Positions 24,029 to 33,270 of a DNA stretch of 64,000 nt are shown here, piece after piece. Numbering within the stretch: the stretch's first letter is position 1; every line of letters begins with the position of its first letter. Both the position numbers and the translations under genes were made by a program. The DNA is from Alistipes muris (GTDB taxonomy: Bacteria; Bacteroidota; Bacteroidia; Bacteroidales; Rikenellaceae). The notes under the pieces are model-generated. The model was not told the DNA's origin. It worked only from the letters and a program-made list of their open reading frames with translations, and did no database searches. The stretch spans positions 1 to 64,000 of the forward strand of contig NZ_CALPDD010000005.1 of the NCBI RefSeq assembly GCF_943193205.1, in the 5' to 3' direction.

Positions 24029-24928
24029 ATGATGAATTGGCGTAAGAAGATAGGGATTGCCGCCGGGCTGCTGGCGCTGGCGGCGTGTCAGGAACTGCCT
24101 GCCTACCTGAACAAGGACACCTTGCTCGCGCGTGCCGGGGGCAAGGAACTGCGGCAGAGCAACGTGCAGTCGGTGGTTCCCGCGGGGGTCACGGGCGACG
24201 ACAGCGTGGCGTTTCTGGAGGTCTATGTGGATCGGTGGGTGCGCAAGCAGCTCAAAATCAAGGAGGCCGAAGTGCTCTTTTCCTCCTCGGTCGAGGACAT
24301 CGACCGGATGGTCGAGGAATACCGGCAGGCACTGCTGATCCGCAAGCTGGAACAGCACTACGTCGACAACGGGGTCGATACGACTTTCACCGACGACGAA
24401 ATCGCGGCCTATTACAATTCGCACAAGGGCGATTTCAAGCTGGAACACCCGGTGGTCAAGGGACGCATCGTCCGCTTCCCCGAGAACTTCCGGCAGGCCC
24501 GCCGCCTGCGCGAGGCGATGGCTTCGCCGTCCGATGCCGACCAGCGCGACTTCACGGCTTTCTGCCGTAAGAACGGGCTTATGGTCAACGACTTCCGCGA
24601 CCGCTGGACCGACTTTTCGGAGTTTCTGAGCTACCTGCCCACGCTCAAGTCGCAGAACTACAATTCGATGCTCTCCTCGTCGTCGGTGCAGGAGATGCGC
24701 GACAACAATTCGCACTATTATTTCCGCATCGTCGACGTCCGGCGCCCGGGCGACCCCATTCCGCTGGAGCGGCTGCGGCCCACGATTCGCCGCATTCTGT
24801 TCAACCAGCGGCAGGGCGAGACCATCCGCCGCCAGGAGGAGGACCTCTACAACCGTTCGCTCGAAAGCGGCGAGGTGGAGATTTACGGGCGTCAGAAACC
24901 CGAGGACGAAGCGGCGGAGAACGAATAG
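24029..24928 (+). CDS. SurA-like lipoprotein without a PPIase domain
   Basis: A 299-residue lipoprotein (lipobox LAACQE). The body is mostly helical and charged; the stretch TDDEIAAYYNSHKGDFKLEHPVVKGRIVRF resembles the chaperone-to-parvulin junction of SurA/PpiC proteins, but no recognisable parvulin domain follows. It ends in an acidic tail. It precedes a two-parvulin SurA and an OstA-like gene, an arrangement I expect in Bacteroidales, so a role in escorting outer-membrane proteins is likely but unproved. The start ATG-ATG at 24029 follows a promoter box closely. Confidence 0.75.
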   Translation: MMNWRKKIGIAAGLLALAACQELPAYLNKDTLLARAGGKELRQSNVQSVVPAGVTGDDSVAFLEVYVDRWVRKQLKIKEAEVLFSSSVEDIDRMVEEYRQALLIRKLEQHYVDNGVDTTFTDDEIAAYYNSHKGDFKLEHPVVKGRIVRFPENFRQARRLREAMASPSDADQRDFTAFCRKNGLMVNDFRDRWTDFSEFLSYLPTLKSQNYNSMLSSSSVQEMRDNNSHYYFRIVDVRRPGDPIPLERLRPTIRRILFNQRQGETIRRQEEDLYNRSLESGEVEIYGRQKPEDEAAENE

Positions 24929-24939
24929 AGAATATGGCC

Positions 24940-25002
24940 TTTTCGATAAGCCGGGTGCGGAGCCGAGTTTGCTTGGGTTTTGCCGAGGCGGGAAAAGCTG
25001 CA
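24940..25002 (+). repeat. Dispersed intergenic repeat, copy B
   Basis: Starts TTTTCGATAAGCCG, then GGAGCCGAG, TTGCCGAGGCGG and AAAAGCTGCA, the same order of blocks as the minus-strand copy at 17059-17121. It fills most of the 94-nt gap between the lipoprotein and surA genes. Confidence 0.6.
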
Positions 25003-25022
25003 TGAATTAGGAACGGAAAAAT

Positions 25023-26432
25023 ATGTTGAGAAAAGGTATCTTGGTTGCGGCGCTGGCATTGCTCGTCGCAGGGAGCGTCGCGGCGCAGAAACGGCAGGTG
25101 ATGCTCGACAAGGTGGTGGCCGTGGTGGGCGGTTCGTCGGTGCTGGCTTCGGAGGTCGACGATTATGCCGCGCAGCTGGTCCGCCAGCGGCGGCAGGAGG
25201 GCTACACCTCCGACCGCGACCCGCGCAGCGAGGCGCTCGAAGCGCTCATGACCCGCAAGCTGCTCTACAACCAGGCGCTGATCGACTCGGTCAAAATCAA
25301 CGACGCCGCCATCGTGTCGGCCGTCGAGGAGCAGGTGCAGCGCATGGTCGACGAGGAAGGGTCGATTGCACAGCTCGAAGCCAAGCACCACATGCCCGTC
25401 TTCACCATCCGCGAGATCATGCGGCAGCGCTACGAGGAGCAGGAGTACGCCAATGAAATGCAGCGCACCGTCGTGAGCAAGGTGACCATCGTGCCGGGCG
25501 AGGTGGAGCGCTACTACAAGTCGCTGTCGCGCGACAGCCTGCCGACCATCGCCGAGCAGTACGTCTACGCACAGATAACCAAGTTTCCCAAGTCGATGAC
25601 CGAGGCCAAGCAGCGCACGCGCGAGCGGCTTCTGGACATGCGCGGCCGCGTCATCACGGGCAACGCCAAGTTCGAGAACCTGGCCCGCATGTACTCGGTC
25701 GACCCCGGCACCATGATGCGGGGCGGCGAGATGCCCCCCTCGCGGCTGGCCGAGCTGGATTCGTCGTTCGCCGCCGCGCTGGAGAAGATGCGCCCCGGGC
25801 AGATTTCCGAGGTGGTCGAATCGCAGTTCGGGTTCCATATCATCCAAATGATCGATAAGCAGGGCGACTACTACCATTTCCGCCATATCCTGCTCAAACC
25901 CATCTACACGGTCGAGGAGCAGGCCGCGTCGCTCGATCAGCTCGACAGCCTGGCCCGGCAGATACGTTCGGATTCGGTTACCTTCGAGCGGGCCGCGCTG
26001 CTCCACTCCGACGACAAGGGCTCGAAGATGAACGGCGGCGTGGTGTCGAACAGCGACATCATGAGCTATTACAACGCGTCGAATCCCAAGCTCACGGTCA
26101 CGAAGTTCCTGCGCGAGGATTTCGGCCATTTCCGAAGCCTGGACGACTACAACGCTCTGATGAAGCTCGAACCCGGCGGCGTCTCGCCCGCGTTCCTCAC
26201 CGAGGACATGCTCGGCAACAAGATGGCCAAAATCGTCAAGCTGGTCGAAATCATCCCCACGCACCAGGCGTCGCTCGAGGAGGATTACCTGCGGCTCGAA
26301 GAGATGGCTATCGCGGCCAAGCAGGACCGGGTGTTCCGCGAGTGGCTCACCAAGAAGATCGATGCCATGTATGTCTTCATAGCTCCCGAATTCCGCGACG
26401 GCGAGTTCGAGAACAAACACTGGGTCAAGTAG
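25023..26432 (+). CDS. surA: Periplasmic peptidyl-prolyl isomerase / chaperone, SurA type
   Basis: A 469-residue exported protein (signal ending GSVAAQ). The SurA N-terminal chaperone region (VDKVVAVVGGSSVLASEVDDY type start, residues 27-45) is followed by two parvulin-like domains: the first about 170-285, with MRGGEMPPSRL and ISEVVESQFGFHIIQ, the second about 285-395, more diverged, with FRHILLKP and GSKMNGGVV. It helps fold outer-membrane beta-barrels. It follows a SurA-like lipoprotein gene and its stop codon is directly followed by the start of the OstA-like gene. Confidence 0.92.
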   Translation: MLRKGILVAALALLVAGSVAAQKRQVMLDKVVAVVGGSSVLASEVDDYAAQLVRQRRQEGYTSDRDPRSEALEALMTRKLLYNQALIDSVKINDAAIVSAVEEQVQRMVDEEGSIAQLEAKHHMPVFTIREIMRQRYEEQEYANEMQRTVVSKVTIVPGEVERYYKSLSRDSLPTIAEQYVYAQITKFPKSMTEAKQRTRERLLDMRGRVITGNAKFENLARMYSVDPGTMMRGGEMPPSRLAELDSSFAAALEKMRPGQISEVVESQFGFHIIQMIDKQGDYYHFRHILLKPIYTVEEQAASLDQLDSLARQIRSDSVTFERAALLHSDDKGSKMNGGVVSNSDIMSYYNASNPKLTVTKFLREDFGHFRSLDDYNALMKLEPGGVSPAFLTEDMLGNKMAKIVKLVEIIPTHQASLEEDYLRLEEMAIAAKQDRVFREWLTKKIDAMYVFIAPEFRDGEFENKHWVK

Positions 26433-28814
26433 GTGCGCCGCTGGTTTGCCATACTTGGGGGGGCGGCGTTCTGCGGGGCCGTTTTCGCCGGTGGCGGGAT
26501 GCAGACTGCGCCGCAGCCGCAGGGGCCGGCCGCGGGGTCGGCTCCGAAAATTATCGACCTCAAGTCCGACCTTTCGGGTCCGGTGGCTCCGGGCGATTCG
26601 GTCATCTTCCTGGTCGGCAACTTCGCCGCGCAGCATAACGGGGCGGTCATTACGTGCGACAGCGCCGTGCGCTATTCGGACAAGCGCATCGAGTTCTTCG
26701 GCAACGTCCTAATCAACAAGAACACCACCTACATCTACGGCGACCGGGCCGACTACAACGGCGAGGTCAACGAGGCCCGTGTCTATTCGCCCATCATCAA
26801 GGTGGTCGACGGCGACGCCACGCTCTATACCTACGAGTTCCGGTTCAATACCAAGGACAATGTCGGGTTTTTCGCAGGCGGCGGAGTGCTGACCAACCGC
26901 GAGAACATCCTCGAATCGGTGCGCGGCTATTACTATGCCGACACCAAGGAGCTGGTGGCGGTCGACGAGGTCGAAATGCGCAGCGACGAGTACGAGCTCA
27001 CGGGCGATTCGGTGGTTTACAACATGGCCACCGACAACGCCTATTTCTTCGACCGGACCCACATCTGGAGCAGCGGGGGCGACTACCTCTATGCCGACCG
27101 CGGCGAATACCGCAAGGCCGACACCCTCTACCTCGTGACGCGCAACGGTTATCTGCTCACCGCCGAGCAGGAGCTGTGGAGCGACAGCATCGACTTCTAC
27201 CGGGCGCAGAACCACGCGATTCTGCGCCGCGACATCCAAATCGACGACACCACGCACAAGGTGCTGGCGTTCGGCGATTACGGCGAATATTGGAAGCAGC
27301 CCGGCAACGCCCTGCTGACCCGGCGTCCGGCGGTCGTCAGCTACGACCTTTCGCAGGGCGATTCGCTCTTCATGCGGGCCGATTCGATTTGCCTGTATAC
27401 GTTGCCTTGGGTGGACGACACGCCCAAGGAGGAAGCCGGCACGAAAGCCGAAGTGCGCGATTCGCTGCCCGCCCGTCCGGGTGCGGACGAAAGGAACGGC
27501 CGCCCGAGCGTGGAGCCGGCGCAGCCGGTTCCGACGACCGATTCCCTGCGGCAGGAGGTTCCGGCCGATTCGCTGGCGGCGGCCCCTGCGGTCGATTCGT
27601 TGGTGGCCGACAGCGTGGTGCTGACGCCTGCCGAGCGGAAAGCCCGGCTCAAGGAGGAAGCCCGCAAGGCCAAGGAGATGCGTAAGAAAGAGGCCGCGGC
27701 CCGCAAGAAAAAGTTGTTGCAGGAAATCGCGGCCAAACGGCAGGCCAAGGCTACGGCCAAACTGCTGGCGCAGAAAGAGCGCGAGGAGGCGCGGCTGGCG
27801 GCCCGCAGGCTCAAGGCCGAATCCAAGCTGCGCGCCCGGCAGGCCCGGGCCGCCCGCAGGGGAAAGCCCATTCCGGTGGATTCGGCGGCCCTGCGCGAAC
27901 TCGAACGGCAGCTGGCCCGCAGCCAGGCCGAGCGCGATTCGCTTTTCAGACTGCTCTACGACGAATGGGTGATCGACAGCGCGGCCATGTTTGCCCCGGC
28001 CGACACGCTCGATTCGCTGCCCCCGGCGCACGACAGCATCTACCGCCTGCTCAAGGGCTACCGCAACGTCCGCATCTACCGTTCCGATTTCCAGAGCGTC
28101 TGCGATTCGATGACCGCCGTCAGCACCGATTCGACGCTGCATTTCTACATCGACCCCGTGCTGTGGAACGAGACCAATCAGATTACCTCCGAGGTGATGG
28201 ATGTGTTCACCCGCAATCAGCAGCTCGAACGGGCCGAGTTCGTCGGCAGTCCGATGATGGTCAGCCGGCTCGACAGCGTCTATTACAACCAGATCGCCGG
28301 CAAGGAGATGACGGCCTATTTCCGCGACAACGCCATCTGGCTCAACAGCGTCAACGGCAATGCCCGGACCCTCTATTTCAACCAGGACGGCCAGCCGCCG
28401 CAGGTGACCGAGCTCTTTTTCGTCGAGAGCGGCAGCATCAATTTCTATATCGACCGGAATCAGGTGGTCCGCATGGCCTGGTACACCGAGCCCCATTATT
28501 CCATCACGCCCATCGGCAAGCTGCCGCCCGGGCAGGAGCTCTATCTGAAAGGTTTCAGGTGGGAGGGGGCGCGGCGTCCGTCGCAGACCGACGTCTTCGA
28601 CCGCCGCATCCGTCCTTCCGAGCGGCAGGCGCGGCAGGCGCTGCGGCATCCGCAGTTCCCGTTGCAGCGGCGCATCGAGGAGCACCGCAGGGTGCTCGTC
28701 GCACAGCGGCGTTGGGCCGACCGCGTGGACCAGGTCGATCCGGCTACGGTCGAATGGATGCACGAGCTGGGCTTCGAGGTGGGACAGCCCCGCTCGGGCG
28801 GCCCGAAATTCTGA
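26433..28814 (+). CDS. OstA/LptA-like lipopolysaccharide transport protein
   Basis: A 793-residue protein whose GTG start directly follows the surA stop, so translation is coupled. After a signal-like N terminus comes an OstA/LptA-like beta region with repeated strands (TCDSAVRYSDKRIEFFGNVLI, DRADYNGEVNEARVYSP, ESVRGYYYADTKELVAVDEV; about 60-310). A low-complexity insert rich in Ala, Lys, Arg and Glu (about 395-490) probably forms a long charged helix. A second OstA-like region (about 540-700) follows. LptA-type proteins form the periplasmic bridge for lipopolysaccharide. Bacteroidetes versions are far longer than E. coli LptA (about 185). The exact Lpt role is inferred. Confidence 0.82.
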   Translation: MRRWFAILGGAAFCGAVFAGGGMQTAPQPQGPAAGSAPKIIDLKSDLSGPVAPGDSVIFLVGNFAAQHNGAVITCDSAVRYSDKRIEFFGNVLINKNTTYIYGDRADYNGEVNEARVYSPIIKVVDGDATLYTYEFRFNTKDNVGFFAGGGVLTNRENILESVRGYYYADTKELVAVDEVEMRSDEYELTGDSVVYNMATDNAYFFDRTHIWSSGGDYLYADRGEYRKADTLYLVTRNGYLLTAEQELWSDSIDFYRAQNHAILRRDIQIDDTTHKVLAFGDYGEYWKQPGNALLTRRPAVVSYDLSQGDSLFMRADSICLYTLPWVDDTPKEEAGTKAEVRDSLPARPGADERNGRPSVEPAQPVPTTDSLRQEVPADSLAAAPAVDSLVADSVVLTPAERKARLKEEARKAKEMRKKEAAARKKKLLQEIAAKRQAKATAKLLAQKEREEARLAARRLKAESKLRARQARAARRGKPIPVDSAALRELERQLARSQAERDSLFRLLYDEWVIDSAAMFAPADTLDSLPPAHDSIYRLLKGYRNVRIYRSDFQSVCDSMTAVSTDSTLHFYIDPVLWNETNQITSEVMDVFTRNQQLERAEFVGSPMMVSRLDSVYYNQIAGKEMTAYFRDNAIWLNSVNGNARTLYFNQDGQPPQVTELFFVESGSINFYIDRNQVVRMAWYTEPHYSITPIGKLPPGQELYLKGFRWEGARRPSQTDVFDRRIRPSERQARQALRHPQFPLQRRIEEHRRVLVAQRRWADRVDQVDPATVEWMHELGFEVGQPRSGGPKF

Positions 28815-28963
28815 GACGGATTCCCGAACGGCCGGAATTCCGCCCGGCCGAACTCCCGGCGCCGCTGAGCCCTGCCGGGGGCTGAGCGCTTCTCCCGAAA
28901 CACAGGCTTTTCCGGCTCTTTTCGTGCGGCCTTTGCGGCGCGGAAATTGCTCGACGGCGCTTT

Positions 28964-30265
28964 ATGCGCCATCTTCTGAAAAAATGGACCGACGCCCTGC
29001 TCGACGGGCTGGGGGTCGAATCGGCGGCCCATGACAGCTGGGATGTCTGGGTGGCCTGCGGGCTGGTCCTTCTCATCGTCACGCTCGTCGATTACCTGTT
29101 GCAGTGGACCGTCGTGCCGGGTGTGCGCAAGGTGGTGGAGCGTACGCGGACCAAGTGGGACGATACGCTTTTCAGCACGCGGGTGCTCAAATGCGGCTGC
29201 CATGTCGTCAGCGCCGTGCTGCTGGACGTGGTGCTGCCGGTGGTCTTCGACGAGAAATCCCACGCGCAGACGGTCATGATGCGCCTGCTCAACGTCTATC
29301 TCCTCGTTTCGGTCTTCCGGTTTGCCAGTGCGCTGATCTATGCTTCGTTCCATATCGTCGCGACGCGTCCGGCGTGGCAGAACAAGCCCATCAAGGGGCT
29401 GCGGCAGACGGCGCAGGGCATCGCGCTGCTTATCTGCGCCATCCTGGTCATTTCGATTCTGATGGACAAGTCGCCGACGCTGCTGCTGACCAGCCTGGGC
29501 GCCTCGGCGGCGGTGCTGATGCTGATATTCCGCGACAGTATCCTGGGCTTCGTGTCGGGCATCCAGCTCTCGGCCAACGACATGCTCAAGGTCGGCGACT
29601 GGATTTCGGTGCCCAAGTTCGGCGCCGACGGCACGGTGGAGGAGGTGTCGCTCACGACGGTCAAAATCCGTAACTGGGACAACACGATAGTGACCCTGCC
29701 GCCTTACCAGCTGGTGAGCGATTCGTTCGTCAACTGGCATGCGATGCAGCTTTCGGGCGGGCGGCGCATCGAGCTGTCGCTGCTCGTCGACATGACTACC
29801 ATCCGGTTCTGCACACCCGAAATGCTCGACCGTTTCCGCCGGATCCGGCTGCTCGGCGACTACATCGACCGGACCGAAAAGGAGTATGCCAAGGCCAACG
29901 AATCGGAGGGTGTCGGGGCCGGGGAACCTTCCGTCAACGGACTGCGGCAGACCAATCTGGCGGTTTTCCGCGCCTACATGATGCGTTATCTGGAAGAGAA
30001 GACTTCGGCGCGCCGCGACATGAAACTGACCGTGCGGATGCTTCCGCCGACCGATACGGGCGTGCCGCTCGAACTTTATTTCTATACCACGTCGATTTAT
30101 TTCGCCGATTACGTGCAGGTGGAGCTGGCCGTTTTCGAGCACATGCTGTGCGCTTTGCCCGAGTTCGGGCTGCGGGCGTTCCAGTCGCCCTCGGGCGACG
30201 ACCTCCGCGCATGGACCCGGGCGGCGGAAGCCCTTAGAGCGTCAGCATCAGCACAATCTGAATGA
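28964..30265 (+). CDS. Mechanosensitive ion channel, MscS family
   Basis: A 433-residue membrane protein with about five helices in the first 195 residues, then the MscS pore helix and beta domain: LLTSLGASAAVLMLIFRDSILGFVSGIQL and DMLKVGDWISVPKFGADGTVEEVSLTTVKIRNWDNTIVTLP (about 168-245). The C-terminal region, about 170 residues, is longer than in E. coli MscS and resembles the YbdG group. It opens under hypo-osmotic stress. The 149-nt gap before it is GC-rich with no clear promoter. Its 3' end overlaps the convergent transporter gene by 32 nt. Confidence 0.92.
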   Translation: MRHLLKKWTDALLDGLGVESAAHDSWDVWVACGLVLLIVTLVDYLLQWTVVPGVRKVVERTRTKWDDTLFSTRVLKCGCHVVSAVLLDVVLPVVFDEKSHAQTVMMRLLNVYLLVSVFRFASALIYASFHIVATRPAWQNKPIKGLRQTAQGIALLICAILVISILMDKSPTLLLTSLGASAAVLMLIFRDSILGFVSGIQLSANDMLKVGDWISVPKFGADGTVEEVSLTTVKIRNWDNTIVTLPPYQLVSDSFVNWHAMQLSGGRRIELSLLVDMTTIRFCTPEMLDRFRRIRLLGDYIDRTEKEYAKANESEGVGAGEPSVNGLRQTNLAVFRAYMMRYLEEKTSARRDMKLTVRMLPPTDTGVPLELYFYTTSIYFADYVQVELAVFEHMLCALPEFGLRAFQSPSGDDLRAWTRAAEALRASASAQSE

Positions 30266-31895
30266 TGATTACGCGCAGGAACATGCAGACGGGGTAGACC
30301 GTGGCGTAGGAGACCGACGGGTTGTCGCCCTCGATGGTGTCGTTGGCGTAGTCCAGGGCCATCGGGTTGGCCATACTGCCGCAGAGCAGTCCGGCCACCG
30401 AACCGTAGTCGAGCCGGAACAGCCGCAGGGCGAGGGGCGCCACCAGCACTACGGGTACGAAGGTGAGCAGTACGCCCGTGCCGAGCCACAGCATCCCTTC
30501 GGGCCGCATGACCGTCTCGAAGAAGTGCGCCCCGGCATCCAGCCCCAGGCAGGCCAAATACATCGAAAGTCCCAGCGCCCGCAGCATCAGGTTGGCGCTC
30601 TGCGTGGTGTAGGTTATCATGTGGAGCCGGGGGCCGAACGTGCCGACCAGAATGCCGACGATGATCGGACCGCCCGCGAGCCCCAGCTTGACGGGTACCG
30701 AAATGCCCGGTATCGCCACGGGGATGCTCCCGAGCGCAAGGCCGAGAAACAGCCCGATGAAAACCGCCGCGAGGTTGGGTTCGTTGAGGCTTTTCACCGC
30801 GTTGCCCAGTATCTTTTCGACGCTGCGGATGGCTTCGGCTTCGCCCACGACCGTCAGCCGGTCGCCCAGCTGAAGCCGCAGGTCGGGGGTGGCGAGCAGC
30901 TGCACGCCCGAGCGGTAGACACGGCTGATGTTGATGCCGTAGTTGTTGCGCAGGCGCAGCGACGCCAGCCGTTTGCCGTTGATTTCGGGCCGCGTCACGA
31001 GGATGCGCTGCGAGATGAGCTGGTTGTCGACCGAGTTCCAGTCGATGTTTTCGCTGTTCCAGTCCTTGTGTTCCTGCTCGCCGAACAGGAGCCGCAGGGC
31101 GTCGGCTTCGTCGGGCCGGGTGATGGCCAGCACGATGTCGTCCTTTTCGAGGGTCTTGTCGGAGGTGGGAATCGAAACGCGCCCGTCGCGCCACAGCCGC
31201 GAGACGACGAAATGGCGCTGGCTCTCGGTCGCCACGTCGTGCAGGCTCTTGCCGAAAAGGGCCGGATTGGTCAGCCGGTAGCTGGCGATGAAGACGCTGC
31301 GGCGGTGTTCGGCGTCGGGGCCCGTCAGGTCGGAGGGGCGGACGAATGTCCTGCGGACGAAAAGCAGGGCCAGGATTACCCCCACCACACCCATCGGGTA
31401 GGTGAGGGCGCAGCCCAAGGCGGCGCCGTTGGTCTCCTCTCCGAGCAGTTGGAGCGTCTGCTGGGCGGCACCCAAGGCCGGGGTGTTGGTCGTGGCGCCG
31501 CACAGAATGCCCGACATGCTGGGCATGGGGATTCCGAAAGCGTAGCTCAGCCCTACGGCGGCTCCGGTGCCGAGCGCGATGACCGCGATGGAGGGGAGTA
31601 GCAGGCGCACGCCGTCGGCGCGCATCGAGCTGAAGAAACCGGGTCCCACCTGCAACCCGAGGGCATAGACGAACAGCACGAGACCGAAACTCTCGACGTA
31701 GGCCAGCATTGCCGGGTCGATCGTCAGTCCGCAGTGTCCGGCCAGAATCCCCACGAAGAAGATGAACGCCGCTCCGAGCGAAATGCCGAAAAAGCGGATT
31801 TTGCCCAGCCCGATGCCGACGAGCGAGATGAGCGAGATGACCATCACGGCCTGCAGGGCCGAGTGTTCGACGAGTATGGTTCGGAGCCAGTCCAT
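30234..31895 (-). CDS. AspT/YidE-type transporter with two TrkA-C domains
   Basis: A 553-residue member of the aspartate:alanine exchanger family: two hydrophobic halves of about five helices each flank a cytoplasmic region (about 190-370) with two RCK/TrkA-C-like domains (LFGKSLHDVATESQRHFVVSRL and an ISRVYRSGVQLLATPDLRLQLGDRLTVVG stretch). The signature GATTNTPALGAAQ (about 133-145) and a matching motif in the second half (GSMANPMALDYAND) support this. The true substrate is unknown; YidE/YbjL relatives are uncharacterised. It has its own promoter after the exporter operon. Confidence 0.9.
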   Translation of the reverse strand: MDWLRTILVEHSALQAVMVISLISLVGIGLGKIRFFGISLGAAFIFFVGILAGHCGLTIDPAMLAYVESFGLVLFVYALGLQVGPGFFSSMRADGVRLLLPSIAVIALGTGAAVGLSYAFGIPMPSMSGILCGATTNTPALGAAQQTLQLLGEETNGAALGCALTYPMGVVGVILALLFVRRTFVRPSDLTGPDAEHRRSVFIASYRLTNPALFGKSLHDVATESQRHFVVSRLWRDGRVSIPTSDKTLEKDDIVLAITRPDEADALRLLFGEQEHKDWNSENIDWNSVDNQLISQRILVTRPEINGKRLASLRLRNNYGINISRVYRSGVQLLATPDLRLQLGDRLTVVGEAEAIRSVEKILGNAVKSLNEPNLAAVFIGLFLGLALGSIPVAIPGISVPVKLGLAGGPIIVGILVGTFGPRLHMITYTTQSANLMLRALGLSMYLACLGLDAGAHFFETVMRPEGMLWLGTGVLLTFVPVVLVAPLALRLFRLDYGSVAGLLCGSMANPMALDYANDTIEGDNPSVSYATVYPVCMFLRVIIIQIVLMLTL

Positions 31896-31916
31896 CGCGG
31901 GTGCGTTTTATGGCTG

Positions 31917-31924
31917 CAAAAGTA
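31917..31924 (-). promoter_or_regulatory. Promoter -7 box TACTTTTG for the AspT-type gene
   Basis: TACTTTTG on the minus strand matches TAnnTTTG and lies 21 nt upstream of the ATG at 31895. Confidence 0.65.
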
Positions 31925-31935
31925 ACCCAATTTTT

Positions 31936-33267
31936 TTATTTTCCCAGCGTCAGGGGTTCGCCGCGGTAGTAGTCGAGGATTTTCTGACGGAACACGAATT
32001 CGTAGCGGGCCTGCGCCAGTTCGGCTTCGGCTTTCTGCATCCGGGTCTTGGCGTCGTTGAAGTCGAAGAGGGTCGAGCGGCCCGCTTCGGCCTTGCGCTC
32101 TTCGTAGGCGAAAGCCACGCGCGCCGCTGCCAGGGCTTTCTCGGCCGCACCGTATTTGGCGTAGGCCGCATCGGCGTTGACCCACGCCTGTTCGATTTCC
32201 TTGCGCAGGGCCTGTTCGGCATTCAGCAGCGCAAGTTGCTGGCTGCGCACCGAAATCTTGGCCGTGCGGACGTTGTTGCGCGTGGCGCGGCGGTTGAAAA
32301 TCGGTATGCCTAAGGAGAGCCCCACGAATTCGTTGCGGTTCTTGGCGAACTGGGGCCAGAAATCCATGTCCATGGTGCTGTATATGCCCGTGCCGAAGCC
32401 GCCGCGCAGCGAAAGCGTGGGGTAGAGGGCCGAGCGGGCGATGCGGACGGCGTTTTCGGTGCTTTCGAGCCGCAGCCTTTCGGAGCGGATGTGGGGGCGG
32501 TTCTGCGCCGCGTAGTCGTAGACCGCATCGGCCGAGCCCAAGCGGCGCAGCGACGCAAGCGCGATGCTGTCGAGCCGGGGCACCGCGATGTCGAAGCCTG
32601 CGGCGCTCTCGCGGTTGAGCGTCTGGCTCAGGTCGAGCAGGGCAAGACTGAGGTTGTTGCGGGCCTGCGTGAGCGCAAGGAAGTCGTTGGCTTCGAGCGC
32701 CTGGCTTTCGTAGAGGGCCGATTCGGGCTGCCTGCCTGCGTCCACCAGTTCGCGGCTGCGGGCCGCCTGCCGGCTGCTCAGCGCCAGCTGCCGTTCGGCC
32801 ACGCCGACAAGTTCCTTGTTGTAGAGCACTTCCAGATAACGGGTCATGACCCGCACCGCCACGTCTTCGCGGATGCGTTCGAGGTCTTCGGTGGCGGCGG
32901 CCAGGTCGAGTTTGCCGCCCTTGATCCGGCGGTTGATGCGCAGCCCCTCGAACAGCGGCATCGAAGCCGAGAGGTCGAACGAACCGGTTTGCAGCGTCTC
33001 GTTCCGGCGGACGTTGTCGGCCGAGGTGCCGCGTCCGAACGACGCATTGTAGCCGACGGCGGCGTTCAGATCGGGCAGCCGGCTGAAGCGCGCCGTGGAG
33101 AGTTCCACGCTGCGCCGTTCGACGGTCAGAGCCTGCTGCTGCACTTCGATGTTGTTCTGCTGGGCGTGGCGGATGCACTCTTCGAGCGTCCACGGGGCGC
33201 CGGGCCCGGGCTGCTGGGCTTGTGCGGCGGCGGCCCACAGCGCGACGGTCAGAATGAACTTTTTCAT
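31936..33267 (-). CDS. TolC-family outer-membrane efflux protein
   Basis: A 443-residue exported protein (signal ending AAAQAQ). The sequence shows the two TolC-type halves with long amphipathic helices, starting WTLEECIRHAQQNNIEVQQQAL and ending with the family pattern KILDYYRGEPL. It forms the outer-membrane duct of the exporter encoded just upstream: ATPase, two permeases and an adaptor. It starts 3 nt after the adaptor stop and is the last gene of the operon. Confidence 0.94.
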   Translation of the reverse strand: MKKFILTVALWAAAAQAQQPGPGAPWTLEECIRHAQQNNIEVQQQALTVERRSVELSTARFSRLPDLNAAVGYNASFGRGTSADNVRRNETLQTGSFDLSASMPLFEGLRINRRIKGGKLDLAAATEDLERIREDVAVRVMTRYLEVLYNKELVGVAERQLALSSRQAARSRELVDAGRQPESALYESQALEANDFLALTQARNNLSLALLDLSQTLNRESAAGFDIAVPRLDSIALASLRRLGSADAVYDYAAQNRPHIRSERLRLESTENAVRIARSALYPTLSLRGGFGTGIYSTMDMDFWPQFAKNRNEFVGLSLGIPIFNRRATRNNVRTAKISVRSQQLALLNAEQALRKEIEQAWVNADAAYAKYGAAEKALAAARVAFAYEERKAEAGRSTLFDFNDAKTRMQKAEAELAQARYEFVFRQKILDYYRGEPLTLGK

Positions 33268-33270
33268 GGC

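Noticed and set aside
26709-28763. 684-codon minus-strand frame antisense to the OstA-like gene
   Set aside because: A long open antisense frame caused by high GC; no start signal, no domain, and it would oppose the surA-OstA operon.
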